Assembly (NCBI GenBank): GCA_900110635.1
Contig: FOEK01000001.1
Coordinates: forward strand, 1-64,000
Source of the DNA: Lachnospiraceae bacterium NE2001
GTDB lineage: Bacteria > Bacillota > Clostridia > Lachnospirales > Lachnospiraceae
Reading direction: 5' to 3'
DNA: 64,000 nt
Both the position numbers and the translations under genes were made by a program. The notes under the pieces are model-generated. The model made no database searches and was not told where the DNA came from. It saw only the letters and a list, made by a program, of their open reading frames with translations. Positions 1-8,086 of the stretch are shown here, one piece after another (positions within the stretch are counted from its first letter, which is position 1; the number at the start of each line of letters is the position of its first letter).

Positions 1-116
1 AAAAGTATATGTACATGATCTATATCATCATTTATCACTTTTCTGCGATATTTCACTACCAGAACCAAATAATAATGCATCGAGAATACTGAATGATTAT
101 TAGATTCTAAATACAC
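1..116 (-). CDS. tnpA: IS200/IS605-family transposase TnpA, N-terminal fragment (cut by window edge)
   Basis: Reading the minus strand from a GTG at 114-116, preceded by GAAGGAGC, gives an open frame of 38 codons running off the window. It contains HSVFSMHYYLVLVVKYRRKV, which matches the N-terminal beta strand and basic patch of IS200/IS605 Y1 (HUH) single-strand transposases; the HUH and Tyr motifs would lie outside the window. The call rests on this one motif, but it is distinctive. The GTG start with a good ribosome binding site suggests the gene is intact at this end. Confidence 0.8.
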   Translation of the reverse strand, partial: MYLESNNHSVFSMHYYLVLVVKYRRKVINDDIDHVHIL

Positions 117-231
117 TTTATTCAAGCTCCTTCTATATATTTACCACTGAATTAATTATATCATATTTAGACAACTTTTTCAATGAAAGATAGACGATTT
201 ATTATAGATTGTTAGAGCCCTTTAGTGCGAT

Positions 232-867
232 TCATCTCCGCCTTATAGAAGACGGAGTATGCTCGCTTAGTATTGATAAATTTTTTGCAATTTCAAATAC
301 TTTTCTTAGATACTTACCAGCATTTTTATCCCGGTTAGCATCATTACCATAGCCTCTGGTCATCTCATCAAAAGCATATACTTCGCAGGTTTTTGCTCTA
401 TTTCTGATCCGGTCACCAACCATAACTGTCTTCATTGCTTCCAGCTGATTTCTTCTTACCTTATCTTTTAATGACCCACCCATGGTAATCAAAAATAAAG
501 CTTTTTCCAGACATTTCATGGATGTTTTATCCCCATATGCAAATCCGTAAGTCCATACCCGTTGAAACCATCCCTCTAACATAGCAGGAGACGAAGTCCA
601 AAAATCAGGGTAAATAAAAGCTATCGCATCTGCTTCATTTATCTTTTTCTGCTCAAAAAGAACATCCTCTGATACAGGGCTATCCAAATTATAAAATCCT
701 TCTCTTATATACTCTTTTTCCGACATCACGGGATTGAATCCATCTGCATACAGATCAGAAATCTCATATGAATGTCCTGCACTCTCCAGTCCTTTGATAA
801 AAGCTTCTTTCACTTCGTATGTAAAACTGTTTTTACTTGGATGACAATATACAATGAATACCTTCAT
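232..867 (-). CDS. Flavodoxin-fold NAD(P)H oxidoreductase (quinone reductase type)
   Basis: This 211-residue protein begins with the flavodoxin-like first strand MKVFIVYCHP, followed by SKNSFTYEV at the phosphate loop, and has the FIYPDFWTSSPAMLEGWFQRVWTYGFAYG segment (split here as FIYPDFW, PAMLEGW and RVWTYGFAYG) typical of the Flavodoxin_2 family (quinone reductase/azoreductase/KefF-like). Such enzymes bind FMN or FAD and reduce quinones or other electrophiles with NAD(P)H in the cytosol; the actual substrate cannot be told. Length fits the family. The start has AAAGGAG seven bases upstream. It is monocistronic, between the TnpA fragment and a gap of about 200 bases. Confidence 0.85.
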   Translation of the reverse strand: MKVFIVYCHPSKNSFTYEVKEAFIKGLESAGHSYEISDLYADGFNPVMSEKEYIREGFYNLDSPVSEDVLFEQKKINEADAIAFIYPDFWTSSPAMLEGWFQRVWTYGFAYGDKTSMKCLEKALFLITMGGSLKDKVRRNQLEAMKTVMVGDRIRNRAKTCEVYAFDEMTRGYGNDANRDKNAGKYLRKVFEIAKNLSILSEHTPSSIRRR

Positions 868-1015
868 TTCATACTCCTTTACCTACTTCATTTTTCAATC
901 AGAAGATATTATTAAGCAATCATTTCTTTTCTCCTATGTATCGATACCAGCAATAAAGAAACTCTCGCTAGTGTTAAACAAAATATAACATACTATCTTC
1001 TAACTGAACAGAAAC

Positions 1016-1053
1016 AAAAAGGAACGCTTCAAGCCCCCGACTTAAAGCGTTCC
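1016..1053 (-). terminator. Rho-independent terminator of the small membrane protein gene
   Basis: A 9-bp perfect stem (ggaacgctt 1021-1029 with aagcgttcc 1045-1053) is followed, in minus-strand direction, by five T (1016-1020). It lies 25 bases past the stop codon at 1079. Confidence 0.85.
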
Positions 1054-1078
1054 ACGCAGCCTTCACTATATAAAATTT

Positions 1079-1327
1079 TTAAGCAACTACTTCATTCTTC
1101 TTTGTTTCCTTCTCTTTCTTATTCTCAAGTGATGTATATGACCAAAAAACAGTCTGTAGACAAGCAAACATTGATGTTTCACTGAGCAGGCGGCTGTCTG
1201 CTGTATAGATACCATAAATTGTCATTCCTACTAATGCTACAAGAGCTACAAGCATAGCTGCTCTAACTACCATCTTTCCTGTGATTACTACTTCCTTCTT
1301 TGTATTCTTCATTGTTATATCCTCCAC
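1079..1327 (-). CDS. Small two-helix membrane protein, unknown function
   Basis: An 82-residue protein with a charged N-terminus (MEDITMKNTKKE), a hydrophobic segment at about residues 22-42 (MLVALVALVGMTIYGIYTA), a second weaker one near 50-65, and a lysine/glutamate-rich C-terminus. GGTGGAGG lies before the start; an internal ATG (MKNTKK) is also possible. Its beginning (K-N-T-K-K-E-V-V-I-T-G-K) resembles the small protein at 24713-24949 (EDKKVITGKQTVRA), and both transcription units have nearly the same promoter, so they are probably co-regulated paralogues. No function can be assigned; co-regulation points to an envelope stress or peptide-response role. Confidence 0.65.
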   Translation of the reverse strand: MEDITMKNTKKEVVITGKMVVRAAMLVALVALVGMTIYGIYTADSRLLSETSMFACLQTVFWSYTSLENKKEKETKKNEVVA

Positions 1328-1367
1328 CTTTTTATTCTTTATTTCTGCGATTTGTTCGCGTTTCTTT

Positions 1368-1425
1368 ATCTTATGTCTGGATAATACAACAACAAAGACT
1401 CATATATAGAAATTCTGTTGTGAAT
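1368..1425 (-). promoter_or_regulatory. Promoter with upstream activator-like element
   Basis: On the minus strand, TTGTTG (1390-1395) and TAAGAT (1368-1373) are 16 bases apart. Upstream, at 1417-1425, is ATTCACAAC. The block from the -10 to this element is nearly identical to that of the small membrane protein operon at 25.2 kb, including a TATCCAG.CATAAGATAAA core and a GCGAACAAATCGCA stretch in the leader. Confidence 0.6.
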
Positions 1426-1465
1426 GGGTAAAATGATGTCGTAATCGGTTAATTACGTTCCAAGA

Positions 1466-2059
1466 TCAGAGCAATTCCCGAACCTGATCTAGTATAGTTA
1501 CATCTGCAGGAAGCCAGTCGACTGAATTAAGGGTTTCCTTAGTCAGCCACTTTGCCGCTTCATGTTCTTTGAGTACCAAGTCACCCTCTACAATACTGCA
1601 AAGGAAGCAATCCATAGACAGATGAAACTCTGGATAATCGTATTCGATGGTATCAACATACCTCTCAACCTTGATGACAGTATCCAGTTCTTCCTTTATC
1701 TCCCTGACTATGGCCTGTTCAGGAGTCTCTCCCTCTTCTATCTTTCCACCTGGAAACTCCCAGCCATCCTTCAGGTCTCCATAGCCTCGTTGAGTAGCGA
1801 AAAGTATCTTCTCTGGATCAGTACCACCAGACTTCTCAGCCACTATGATAGCTCCAACGACTCGAACTGCCTTGAGATAACTTCCATCATTTCGGATCCA
1901 AATGTATTTGCCCTCTTTTATATCCTGTTCAGCAATCCATTGTTCCGACACCTCTAGTTTATCGCCACCCTCAAAAATTAGAACAGCGTGAGGACCATCT
2001 AAATGTTCCTCGCAACCAAAGTCTGCTTCTGTTATGTCTATTATCTTGTGTAAATTCAT
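1466..2059 (-). CDS. Nudix hydrolase (MutT-like nucleoside triphosphate pyrophosphohydrolase)
   Basis: A 197-residue protein with a complete Nudix box at about residues 105-127 (GGKIEEGETPEQ then REIKEEL), matching GX5EX7REUXEEXG with every metal-binding residue present. An N-terminal domain of about 65 residues precedes the Nudix fold. GWEFPGGK before the box is typical of 8-oxo-dGTP/(d)NTP pyrophosphatases, which sanitise the nucleotide pool. It lies 30 bases downstream of the PLD/SF2 helicase on the same strand and is probably co-transcribed with it, so it may act with that protein rather than as a general MutT. GGAGACAG precedes the start. Confidence 0.88.
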   Translation of the reverse strand: MNLHKIIDITEADFGCEEHLDGPHAVLIFEGGDKLEVSEQWIAEQDIKEGKYIWIRNDGSYLKAVRVVGAIIVAEKSGGTDPEKILFATQRGYGDLKDGWEFPGGKIEEGETPEQAIVREIKEELDTVIKVERYVDTIEYDYPEFHLSMDCFLCSIVEGDLVLKEHEAAKWLTKETLNSVDWLPADVTILDQVRELL

Positions 2060-2089
2060 CTTCTGTCTCCATATATTTAGTCTTTTTAT

Positions 2090-5000
2090 TTATCCATTAA
2101 CAATGTATTGATAGATATCCTCTCGAACAGGAGTATCCAATTTCCACTCTATTTCTACTGCAGTTTTATCTGTGTTTGCCATAGTAAATGGAGTAGCATT
2201 TCCTGTAGCTGTCATCCTGCCAAGGTAATAAAACTCCTTTGATATCTTATCATCTTTATTCTTTCTTACAAAGAGTTCTACGTCTATACCACGTTCCTTT
2301 GCATATAGGAAGTTCTGAACATCTTCTGAATCCAGAGACCTGCTCTGCTTAGATATAGCAATCAGTGTATTCCTTGAAGTAAAATGATCCTCATACTTTA
2401 TTGTATCCTGTATATCATCACTTTTGTCATAGTTAATAAAAACTGGAAACGTCTTAGTTGCTTTATCATATTTATAACCACCAATATTGAGAGGAACTTC
2501 ATTATGCTCCCAGTTAAGGAGTCTGCAAGCATCTTCGTACGTATACTTCTGGTAAAGAACTAACTCGGTATCTTGATAAGTCTTAGAATAATCGCGTTCA
2601 TATCTATAGATTCCGAACTCAAGCAGTTCCTTCAATATATCACGGAAAGTCGTATTGTGTATCATTTTACCAAGAGGCTTACTGACCTCGTAGTCACCCT
2701 TTGAGTCTGGCTGAATAAAGATACACGTATCATACGTCTTCTTTCCTATTCCAGCTGGGAATTCATTGGTGAGAACATTTACAACACTCTGAACAACCTT
2801 ATCGGAACAATCCTTGTTGTATCTCTCTTTAAGAGACTCCCTCATACGCGCAATTGGATTTACGTCAGAAACAAGAATATTCGATAACATCACCAGTTCG
2901 TGAATACGCTTGCCACTTGCCAATTTCTTTGAGATAAACTCGACAATCTTTTCCTCTTCCGCAGATAGTCTTATCTTATAGTCCTTCTCGTATTTAACAA
3001 GGAACTTGTAGTACGAACCCAACGAACTATTATCAAAGATGCGGAGCACATCCATTTCACCATATCTATCAAAGTCCATAAGTCCTGGGATACGCCCCAG
3101 CTTATATTTGAGGTTCTTATAATTCTCCTTGATCAGCTTTATGTCACTGAAGTTCGCTGTATCGATAGCGGCATATATCTTCTTCTTTGATATCTCGTCA
3201 AAATGAATTGTTGAGATGCCTGGAATAACCTTCTCGCCTTCAGTAACATATCGGCGGATGTTATCCTTGTTGTAGGTCCTATCCCCAGAAAGAGCAATCG
3301 GAATCATAAAGTTGTTCTTATAATTTGCTATGAAATCAAGGATTACAACAAACTCTTTATCTTCTGCTTTTCTGAGTCCACGCCCAAGCTGCTGAACAAA
3401 TACAATTGGAGACTCGGTTGGACGAAGCATAATAACCTGATTCACCTCAGGTATATCAACACCTTCGTTAAAGATATCCACAGTAAAAATATAATCCAAA
3501 TATTCACCGTGCTTCGTTCCATCTATATCGACCTGAATATCTTTAGTCAATAATTCGATGGCAGCCTCTCGTTCATCTTGGTTGTCATTTCCTGTAAGTG
3601 CAACGGTTTTGTAGCCTCTGTTGTTGAATATCCTGCTAAGTTCTTTAGCCTCAGCTTTGGAGCTACAGAAGACAAGTCCCTTTACTCTATCGCCTGAAAA
3701 TCCATAGAAGTTGATCTGCTCCATGATGTAATCAACTCTCTCGTCAGAAACAAGAAATCTGAAATTCTCTATCTCGGTTTTATCAGAAATCTCCTCTCCA
3801 TCAATTACCATATCAGTAATTCCAAAATAATGGAATGGACAGAGTAGATTCTCTTCCATAGCCTGCTGGAGTCTTATCTCCAGGGCTATATTATGGTTAA
3901 ATGTAGCAAATACGTCGAAGTCATCAGTTCTCTCAGGCGATGCAGTCATACCCAGCCAAAACTCTGGCTCAAAGTAATCCATAATCTTTTGATAACTAGC
4001 CGCTCCAGTCCTATGTGCTTCATCGACGATAATAGTCTGGAAGCTGTCCTTTGGAAACTGCGTCATCACCTCTTCTTTGGACATCATTTGCATAGTTGCA
4101 AAAAGGAAGTCTGAATCCATATCTTTACTGTTTCCAGAAAGGAGACCAAAACTCCTTGTATTACCAAATACATTTTTAAATGACTTCTTAGCCTGCTTTG
4201 CAATTTGTTCACGGTGAACTAAGAACAAAACACGCTGGTTATTGGTAATTGCGTCACGTACTCCAAATGCTGAGGCGTACGTTTTGCCCGTCCCAGTTGC
4301 ACTAATGAGAAGCGCTTTGTTTTCACCCTGTTCTACAAGACTTCTCAGATTATTTATGAAGTCAACCTGCATTCCATTGGGCGACAACTTATACTGTTCT
4401 AAAGAAACTATCGGATTATTCTCTGCAGCAATCTTTCTCTGTTTCTTTATCACAAAATACTTGGTTCGATATTCTTCTATGAAGTCTTTATATTTCTTTG
4501 TATGATTCTTATCATTCCAAAGAGCATCAAAAGCTGACTTAATGTTCTTATACATCTCGCCTTCAGAAGTCGAAACCATTTTAGTGTTCCACTCTTTATT
4601 TACTGATAGAGCCTTAGCAGTCATATTGGAACTACCAATGATAAAAGTGTATGTCTCATCTTTTTTAAAGATATAACCCTTTGTATGAAATCCGATTTTC
4701 TCAGTATCTGCTACCGGAGTAGCTCCCTCATCCAATAAGGTATACTCTTCACCCGAATTATTAGCTCCTGACAGCACAGCTTCTTCCTGGTACATGCGAA
4801 GCTCAATATTTTTAAACTCAGCTAACTTATCAAGCGCCTTCGGATCTGTGAACATGTTATAATCTGTCGTCAGTATTTTACCAGGAATCCCTTTATTACT
4901 AAGTTCCTGTAATACTGGAAGAAGTGCGATAATGCCATTATATGTTATGAAAGCAACACTAAAAGTAAAGGCATCACATCTACCAAGTTCTTCCTCAATA

Positions 5001-5134
5001 GTCGTAAGTACCTTTACTTTCTTTTCACTATCATTTGCTATGAATTCTGGTTTATATGCTGCACTAGATTTATTCGTAGCATCTATAAATGCAGTTGTTG
5101 CACCGGAATTAATTTTGTCGATATTATTCCCCAT
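2090..5134 (-). CDS. PLD-nuclease / SF2 helicase / DUF3427 fusion protein
   Basis: A 1014-residue multidomain protein. Residues about 40-230 form a phospholipase-D-like domain with HTK at 150-152 and the IIGSSNMT signature. Residues about 255-620 are an SF2 helicase: Walker A SATGTGKT (279-286), DEAH (371-374), GMTASPERTDD (motif III) and QQLGRGLRK (motif VI). The remaining 400 residues correspond to the DUF3427 C-terminal region found with this architecture. Such proteins probably unwind and cleave DNA, and this type is often seen in accessory or defence-like loci; that role is inferred. It heads a two-gene operon with the Nudix hydrolase. A truncated relative of its first 250 residues lies at 8.1-8.9 kb. 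Confidence 0.88.
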   Translation of the reverse strand: MGNNIDKINSGATTAFIDATNKSSAAYKPEFIANDSEKKVKVLTTIEEELGRCDAFTFSVAFITYNGIIALLPVLQELSNKGIPGKILTTDYNMFTDPKALDKLAEFKNIELRMYQEEAVLSGANNSGEEYTLLDEGATPVADTEKIGFHTKGYIFKKDETYTFIIGSSNMTAKALSVNKEWNTKMVSTSEGEMYKNIKSAFDALWNDKNHTKKYKDFIEEYRTKYFVIKKQRKIAAENNPIVSLEQYKLSPNGMQVDFINNLRSLVEQGENKALLISATGTGKTYASAFGVRDAITNNQRVLFLVHREQIAKQAKKSFKNVFGNTRSFGLLSGNSKDMDSDFLFATMQMMSKEEVMTQFPKDSFQTIIVDEAHRTGAASYQKIMDYFEPEFWLGMTASPERTDDFDVFATFNHNIALEIRLQQAMEENLLCPFHYFGITDMVIDGEEISDKTEIENFRFLVSDERVDYIMEQINFYGFSGDRVKGLVFCSSKAEAKELSRIFNNRGYKTVALTGNDNQDEREAAIELLTKDIQVDIDGTKHGEYLDYIFTVDIFNEGVDIPEVNQVIMLRPTESPIVFVQQLGRGLRKAEDKEFVVILDFIANYKNNFMIPIALSGDRTYNKDNIRRYVTEGEKVIPGISTIHFDEISKKKIYAAIDTANFSDIKLIKENYKNLKYKLGRIPGLMDFDRYGEMDVLRIFDNSSLGSYYKFLVKYEKDYKIRLSAEEEKIVEFISKKLASGKRIHELVMLSNILVSDVNPIARMRESLKERYNKDCSDKVVQSVVNVLTNEFPAGIGKKTYDTCIFIQPDSKGDYEVSKPLGKMIHNTTFRDILKELLEFGIYRYERDYSKTYQDTELVLYQKYTYEDACRLLNWEHNEVPLNIGGYKYDKATKTFPVFINYDKSDDIQDTIKYEDHFTSRNTLIAISKQSRSLDSEDVQNFLYAKERGIDVELFVRKNKDDKISKEFYYLGRMTATGNATPFTMANTDKTAVEIEWKLDTPVREDIYQYIVNG

Positions 5135-5195
5135 AAAACGATTACCTCGTCCGCTTTTTCATATGTCTATAATATACCACATATCATTTCACCGC

Positions 5196-5228
5196 AAAAG
5201 AAAAGAACAGCCATATTTCAGGCTGTTC
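5196..5228 (-). terminator. Rho-independent terminator of the CPCC operon
   Basis: Stem gaacagcc (5205-5212) with ggctgttc (5221-5228), followed in minus direction by TTTTCTTTT. It separates the 5333-6144 genes from the helicase operon. Confidence 0.75.
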
Positions 5229-5332
5229 CATTTCAAAAGAACGGAATTGATGCAGGCATCGCTTCCGCTGAAAACAAAAATGTTTTCGTTCCTTCATCTA
5301 AAGTACATTATAAATCTATGAATGTCAATAAA

Positions 5333-5875
5333 CTAAAACCAATGCTTCGCATATTCTTTTAAGAATGTATCTACTACTTCATAGAACACACGTTTATCAA
5401 CTGAGTCCCCACCAAAGTCATATTTATATGTAATATACTCTTCCATATCACGATTATTCCATGATATTTCTACCTTATCATCTACAGCCTGGAAATAAAC
5501 ATCTGCTATAATTCCTCCCGATGAAGCAGGATGCCATCTATGTCTTAAACACCATTCATCAAGAGTATCATAATATCTATCAAACTCATCATCATCATCT
5601 GAATCGAACTCTCTAGCATTATCATCTTTTTCAGAAGCATACCGTCCCTCTGCTTCGACAGGATAAGGATCATCATTCATATTATCAATAAATTTCCTCA
5701 ACCATTCTGCAATTTCATCTAGATTCCAGCATGTAGTACAGTTTTCACCATCCCTATCAAATTCCAGAATATTCTTGTTATTAACATACATAGCAAGCTC
5801 TGTATATCGCTCATCATCTATAAAATCATATTCTATTGCGAAGCGATTTTTATCGCCGATACATGTTTTTTCCAT
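5333..5875 (-). CDS. Hypothetical acidic protein, unknown function
   Basis: I do not recognise the family. The frame is open up to a TTG at 5929 that would overlap the upstream gene, but the ATG at 5875 (MEKTCIGDKNRF) has GGA seven bases upstream and is the likelier start, giving about 180 residues. The protein is very acidic with a run of Asp around its middle (EFDSDDDDEFDRY), has no signal peptide or membrane segment, and carries scattered Trp residues (CWNLDEIAEW, LDEWCLRHRWHP). Composition and position in an accessory region resemble cytosolic immunity proteins, but this is only an impression. It follows the CPCC gene closely and is probably co-transcribed. Confidence 0.6.
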   Translation of the reverse strand: MEKTCIGDKNRFAIEYDFIDDERYTELAMYVNNKNILEFDRDGENCTTCWNLDEIAEWLRKFIDNMNDDPYPVEAEGRYASEKDDNAREFDSDDDDEFDRYYDTLDEWCLRHRWHPASSGGIIADVYFQAVDDKVEISWNNRDMEEYITYKYDFGGDSVDKRVFYEVVDTFLKEYAKHWF

Positions 5876-5919
5876 AAACTTTCCGTCTACTCTATTATAT
5901 GATTGATTATAGCTATAAC

Positions 5920-6144
5920 TTATTGGCAATTATTAACCCATTTATAGCTTGGATTCATCTTTCGCTTATTCATAAAGTCCTGCCTGTGTTCAGATAAAGA
6001 TAATTTATTTGCTCCACCACTAAAGCCTTCATCATCATTTTGGACTTCATCATCTTCCCAACCACAAATCAGACAAATGTCATGTAATGATTCTATTTTA
6101 CCTTCGCCACAACAAGGACAACTGTAAGGATATTTATTTACCAT
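5920..6144 (-). CDS. CPCC family cysteine-rich protein
   Basis: A 74-residue protein opening with YPYSCPCCGEG, then HDICLICGWEDDEVQ and GGANKLSLSEHR. This is the Cys_rich_CPCC family: two CxxC-type pairs that should hold one zinc ion, then a conserved acidic/GGANxxSL segment. Family members are short stand-alone cytosolic proteins of unknown function, often beside toxin-immunity or accessory genes. It is the first gene of a short operon with the acidic protein at 5333. Confidence 0.85.
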   Translation of the reverse strand: MVNKYPYSCPCCGEGKIESLHDICLICGWEDDEVQNDDEGFSGGANKLSLSEHRQDFMNKRKMNPSYKWVNNCQ

Positions 6145-6239
6145 GCTTTAAAAGTATCTTCCACTTTTTTTCGTTTTTGTTTTGGAGGCGTAACAAAATA
6201 CAGTTGGCTCATTATTTCGCCCTCCGATAAAATATTTTT

Positions 6240-6268
6240 TTGACATTTTCACCGAAGGTTCCTATAAT
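6240..6268 (+). promoter_or_regulatory. Perfect consensus sigma-70/sigma-A promoter
   Basis: TTGACA (6240-6245), a 17-base spacer and TATAAT (6263-6268) match the housekeeping promoter consensus exactly, on the plus strand, although every neighbouring gene is on the minus strand. The spacer holds one arm of an inverted repeat (ccgaaggttcc 6252-6262, paired with ggaactttcgg 6291-6301) that could be an operator or fold in the transcript. Confidence 0.85.
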
Positions 6269-6274
6269 AGAAAA

Positions 6275-6350
6275 TACCACTTTTCGAAAGGGAACTTTCG
6301 GAGAACAACATCTTGTCAGTTATTGCAGTAATTGACAGGATGTTTTTTAT
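6275..6350 (+). ncRNA. Candidate small RNA of about 75 nt with intrinsic terminator
   Basis: A transcript from the perfect promoter at 6240-6268 would begin near 6275 and end at an intrinsic terminator: stem 6308-6322 with 6329-6343, then six T (6343-6348). No open frame of useful size lies between. The RNA would run convergent to the PIN toxin gene, whose stop codon is only 15 bases past the terminator. It may be an independent small RNA, an antisense control element for the toxin-antitoxin locus, or an orphan leader left by a lost gene. Seen: promoter and terminator. Inferred: that an RNA is made. Confidence 0.6.
6308..6350 (+). terminator. Intrinsic terminator on the plus strand
   Basis: The arms acatcttgtcagtta (6308-6322) and taattgacaggatgt (6329-6343) pair with two mismatches around a 6-base loop and are followed by TTTTTTATTT. 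The T-tract is on the plus strand, so it serves the small RNA and not the minus-strand genes. Confidence 0.75.
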
Positions 6351-6364
6351 TTAAAACAATCAAT

Positions 6365-6874
6365 TTAACCACGACCTTTCTCTTCTAACATCTTTATTCT
6401 CTGTTTTAGTTCATCTTCAGGAAGTCTTCTTTCTTTATGTTCCAAAAATCCTCTGAAACATTTAAGTCCTTCTTCCTCAGAGATTATATTATTCTTAATC
6501 ATTTCATCTACCAATCCTATACTTCCCAACACATTAACGCCTTCTTTTTGAGCAGCACTTCGTAGAGGTTTATCTCCTGTTAAAAGAGGAATTTTTCTAT
6601 GCTTTGCGATAGATAATGCTATCCGATCATATTTTGAAAGTTTAGGGTATTTGCTTTCCAACATCGGAACATAATAATACTCATCAAAGGACATTTCGGT
6701 TTTTTGAAGACCATACTCCAATAATAAATCACATAATTCTGGTGGTGATATTACTTCCTTATCAACAGTTTCATAATGCATCAAATATACAAACTCCAAT
6801 TTGAACGGAAGATTTAATCTATCTATTACATAAAAATCCAGCCAGATATTGGTATCGCTACTTATGTATTTCAT
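6365..6874 (-). CDS. PIN-domain-like ribonuclease, toxin of a toxin-antitoxin pair
   Basis: A 169-residue protein with the PIN fold layout: the first acidic residue in ISSDTNIWLDF (residues 4-14), then KYDRIALSIAKHRKIPLLTGDKPLR in which D-R-I-A-L-S-I-A carries the third acidic position and TGDKPLR the last. PIN proteins of this size are Mg-dependent RNases. The start ATG overlaps the stop TGA of the XRE-ImmA gene (ATGA), so the two are translationally coupled. This pairing of an Xre/COG2856-type regulator with a PIN protein is a described class of predicted toxin-antitoxin system. Target RNA unknown. Confidence 0.82.
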   Translation of the reverse strand: MKYISSDTNIWLDFYVIDRLNLPFKLEFVYLMHYETVDKEVISPPELCDLLLEYGLQKTEMSFDEYYYVPMLESKYPKLSKYDRIALSIAKHRKIPLLTGDKPLRSAAQKEGVNVLGSIGLVDEMIKNNIISEEEGLKCFRGFLEHKERRLPEDELKQRIKMLEEKGRG

Positions 6875-7920
6875 CCTGATACCTCCATCTTGTCGTAATA
6901 TTTTTGAACTTCCGAAACAGATTGATTCAATAATTCTGCTGCTTTTTGAATATTAATTTCTTCAACATATATAGCCCGAAGAACTAACTGTTTTAACAAT
7001 AATGGCGTTTCTTCCTTATTAACCCTAAAAGGTTCTTTATCTTTATATTTTACTTTATTTGCATCAATATAGAATCTTTGCTCAACTCCTGAAGAAATAA
7101 TCCCAGCCTGAGCAGCACGTTTTACAAGCAGATATAACGATATACCATATTCATTACATACCATTTCAAAATCATGAGTAATTCTAGTTCTTTTAAAACC
7201 TAATTCTCTAACAATATCCTCATTTGAAATGAGAAATGAACCTGCTATTGCCGTTGCCTCCTTTTCATTTCTTGATTCATCCGTTGAATCAGACCAATCA
7301 AATATAAAATGTGCAAGTTCATGAATTATTGTAGTTCTTTTACGTTCAGGTCTCATATTCTTATTTATAACTATATAAGGATATCCATTTACAGTTCCAT
7401 TCATACCTGAAAACGAGTCATTATCAATATCTATCTCAAGAACAAGAATCCCTTTATTTTCAAGCATACATATTATTTCTTCTATAGGTCCATCTTTTTG
7501 GAGACTCAAATAATTACGTAATTCTCTAGCATCCTTATCATAATCCCCACTTCTCGATAATTTATGAGTTTCTATTGGCTTAGGTAAAGGTTCTCCACCT
7601 AAAATCTCAACAGTATCAAAAAATCTACTGAAATACTCTTCTACAGACTCTCTGATAAATTCCTGTTCAGCTTTAGATAATGAAGATTTCTTTCGAAATT
7701 CAAAATGTTCAAACTGCAATTGATCATTTCTAGTTTGGAGGAAATCTATAGTTTTCACTCCAAGTGCTGATGCTAGTTTTTTTACAGTTTCCATATCCGG
7801 TTTTCTTTTACCACTTTCATAATTTGTAATGGCCATAGGTGTCACATCGCAAGCATCGGCCAAATCTTTTTTGGTCATTTTCCTCTTTAATCTATAATAC
7901 TTTAAATTCTTCTCAAACAT
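6871..7920 (-). CDS. XRE-family regulator fused to ImmA/IrrE metallopeptidase, antitoxin
   Basis: A 349-residue protein. Residues about 1-60 are a helix-turn-helix of the Cro/CI type (KKDLADACDVTPMAITNYES). The middle and C-terminal part is the ImmA/IrrE (COG2856) peptidase with the zinc motif HELAH at 200-204. Family knowledge: such proteins repress promoters and are inactivated by proteolysis or stress; with a PIN gene they act as antitoxin. AAAGGAGG precedes the start. The upstream gap contains an inverted repeat (7973-7999) suitable for autorepression. Confidence 0.88.
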   Translation of the reverse strand: MFEKNLKYYRLKRKMTKKDLADACDVTPMAITNYESGKRKPDMETVKKLASALGVKTIDFLQTRNDQLQFEHFEFRKKSSLSKAEQEFIRESVEEYFSRFFDTVEILGGEPLPKPIETHKLSRSGDYDKDARELRNYLSLQKDGPIEEIICMLENKGILVLEIDIDNDSFSGMNGTVNGYPYIVINKNMRPERKRTTIIHELAHFIFDWSDSTDESRNEKEATAIAGSFLISNEDIVRELGFKRTRITHDFEMVCNEYGISLYLLVKRAAQAGIISSGVEQRFYIDANKVKYKDKEPFRVNKEETPLLLKQLVLRAIYVEEINIQKAAELLNQSVSEVQKYYDKMEVSG

Positions 7921-7972
7921 GCCATGTGCCTCCTTTATCCCCTTTATGTGTTTATTTTATCATAATATTTAG

Positions 7973-7999
7973 TAAAAGTAAACAGTTCGTGTTTATTTT
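7973..7999. promoter_or_regulatory. Candidate autoregulatory operator of the XRE-PIN pair
   Basis: aaaagtaaaca and tgtttatttt form an inverted repeat around gttcg, 53 bases before the XRE gene start. AT-rich and dyad-symmetric as expected for an XRE repressor site; binding is inferred. Confidence 0.5.
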
Positions 8000-8025
8000 C
8001 ATATAAATATTTTATAATAATAAAC

Positions 8026-8059
8026 AGCCAAATTTACCCCGGAAGTAAATCTGACTGTA
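8026..8059 (-). terminator. Probable intrinsic terminator after the helicase pseudogene
   Basis: Imperfect stem around ccgg (cagccaaatttacc against aagtaaatctgactg), followed in minus direction by TTTATTATTAT. It lies between the pseudogene end (8087) and the XRE promoter. Confidence 0.5.
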
Positions 8060-8086
8060 TCCTCCTTATTATATTTCACCCTAGCT

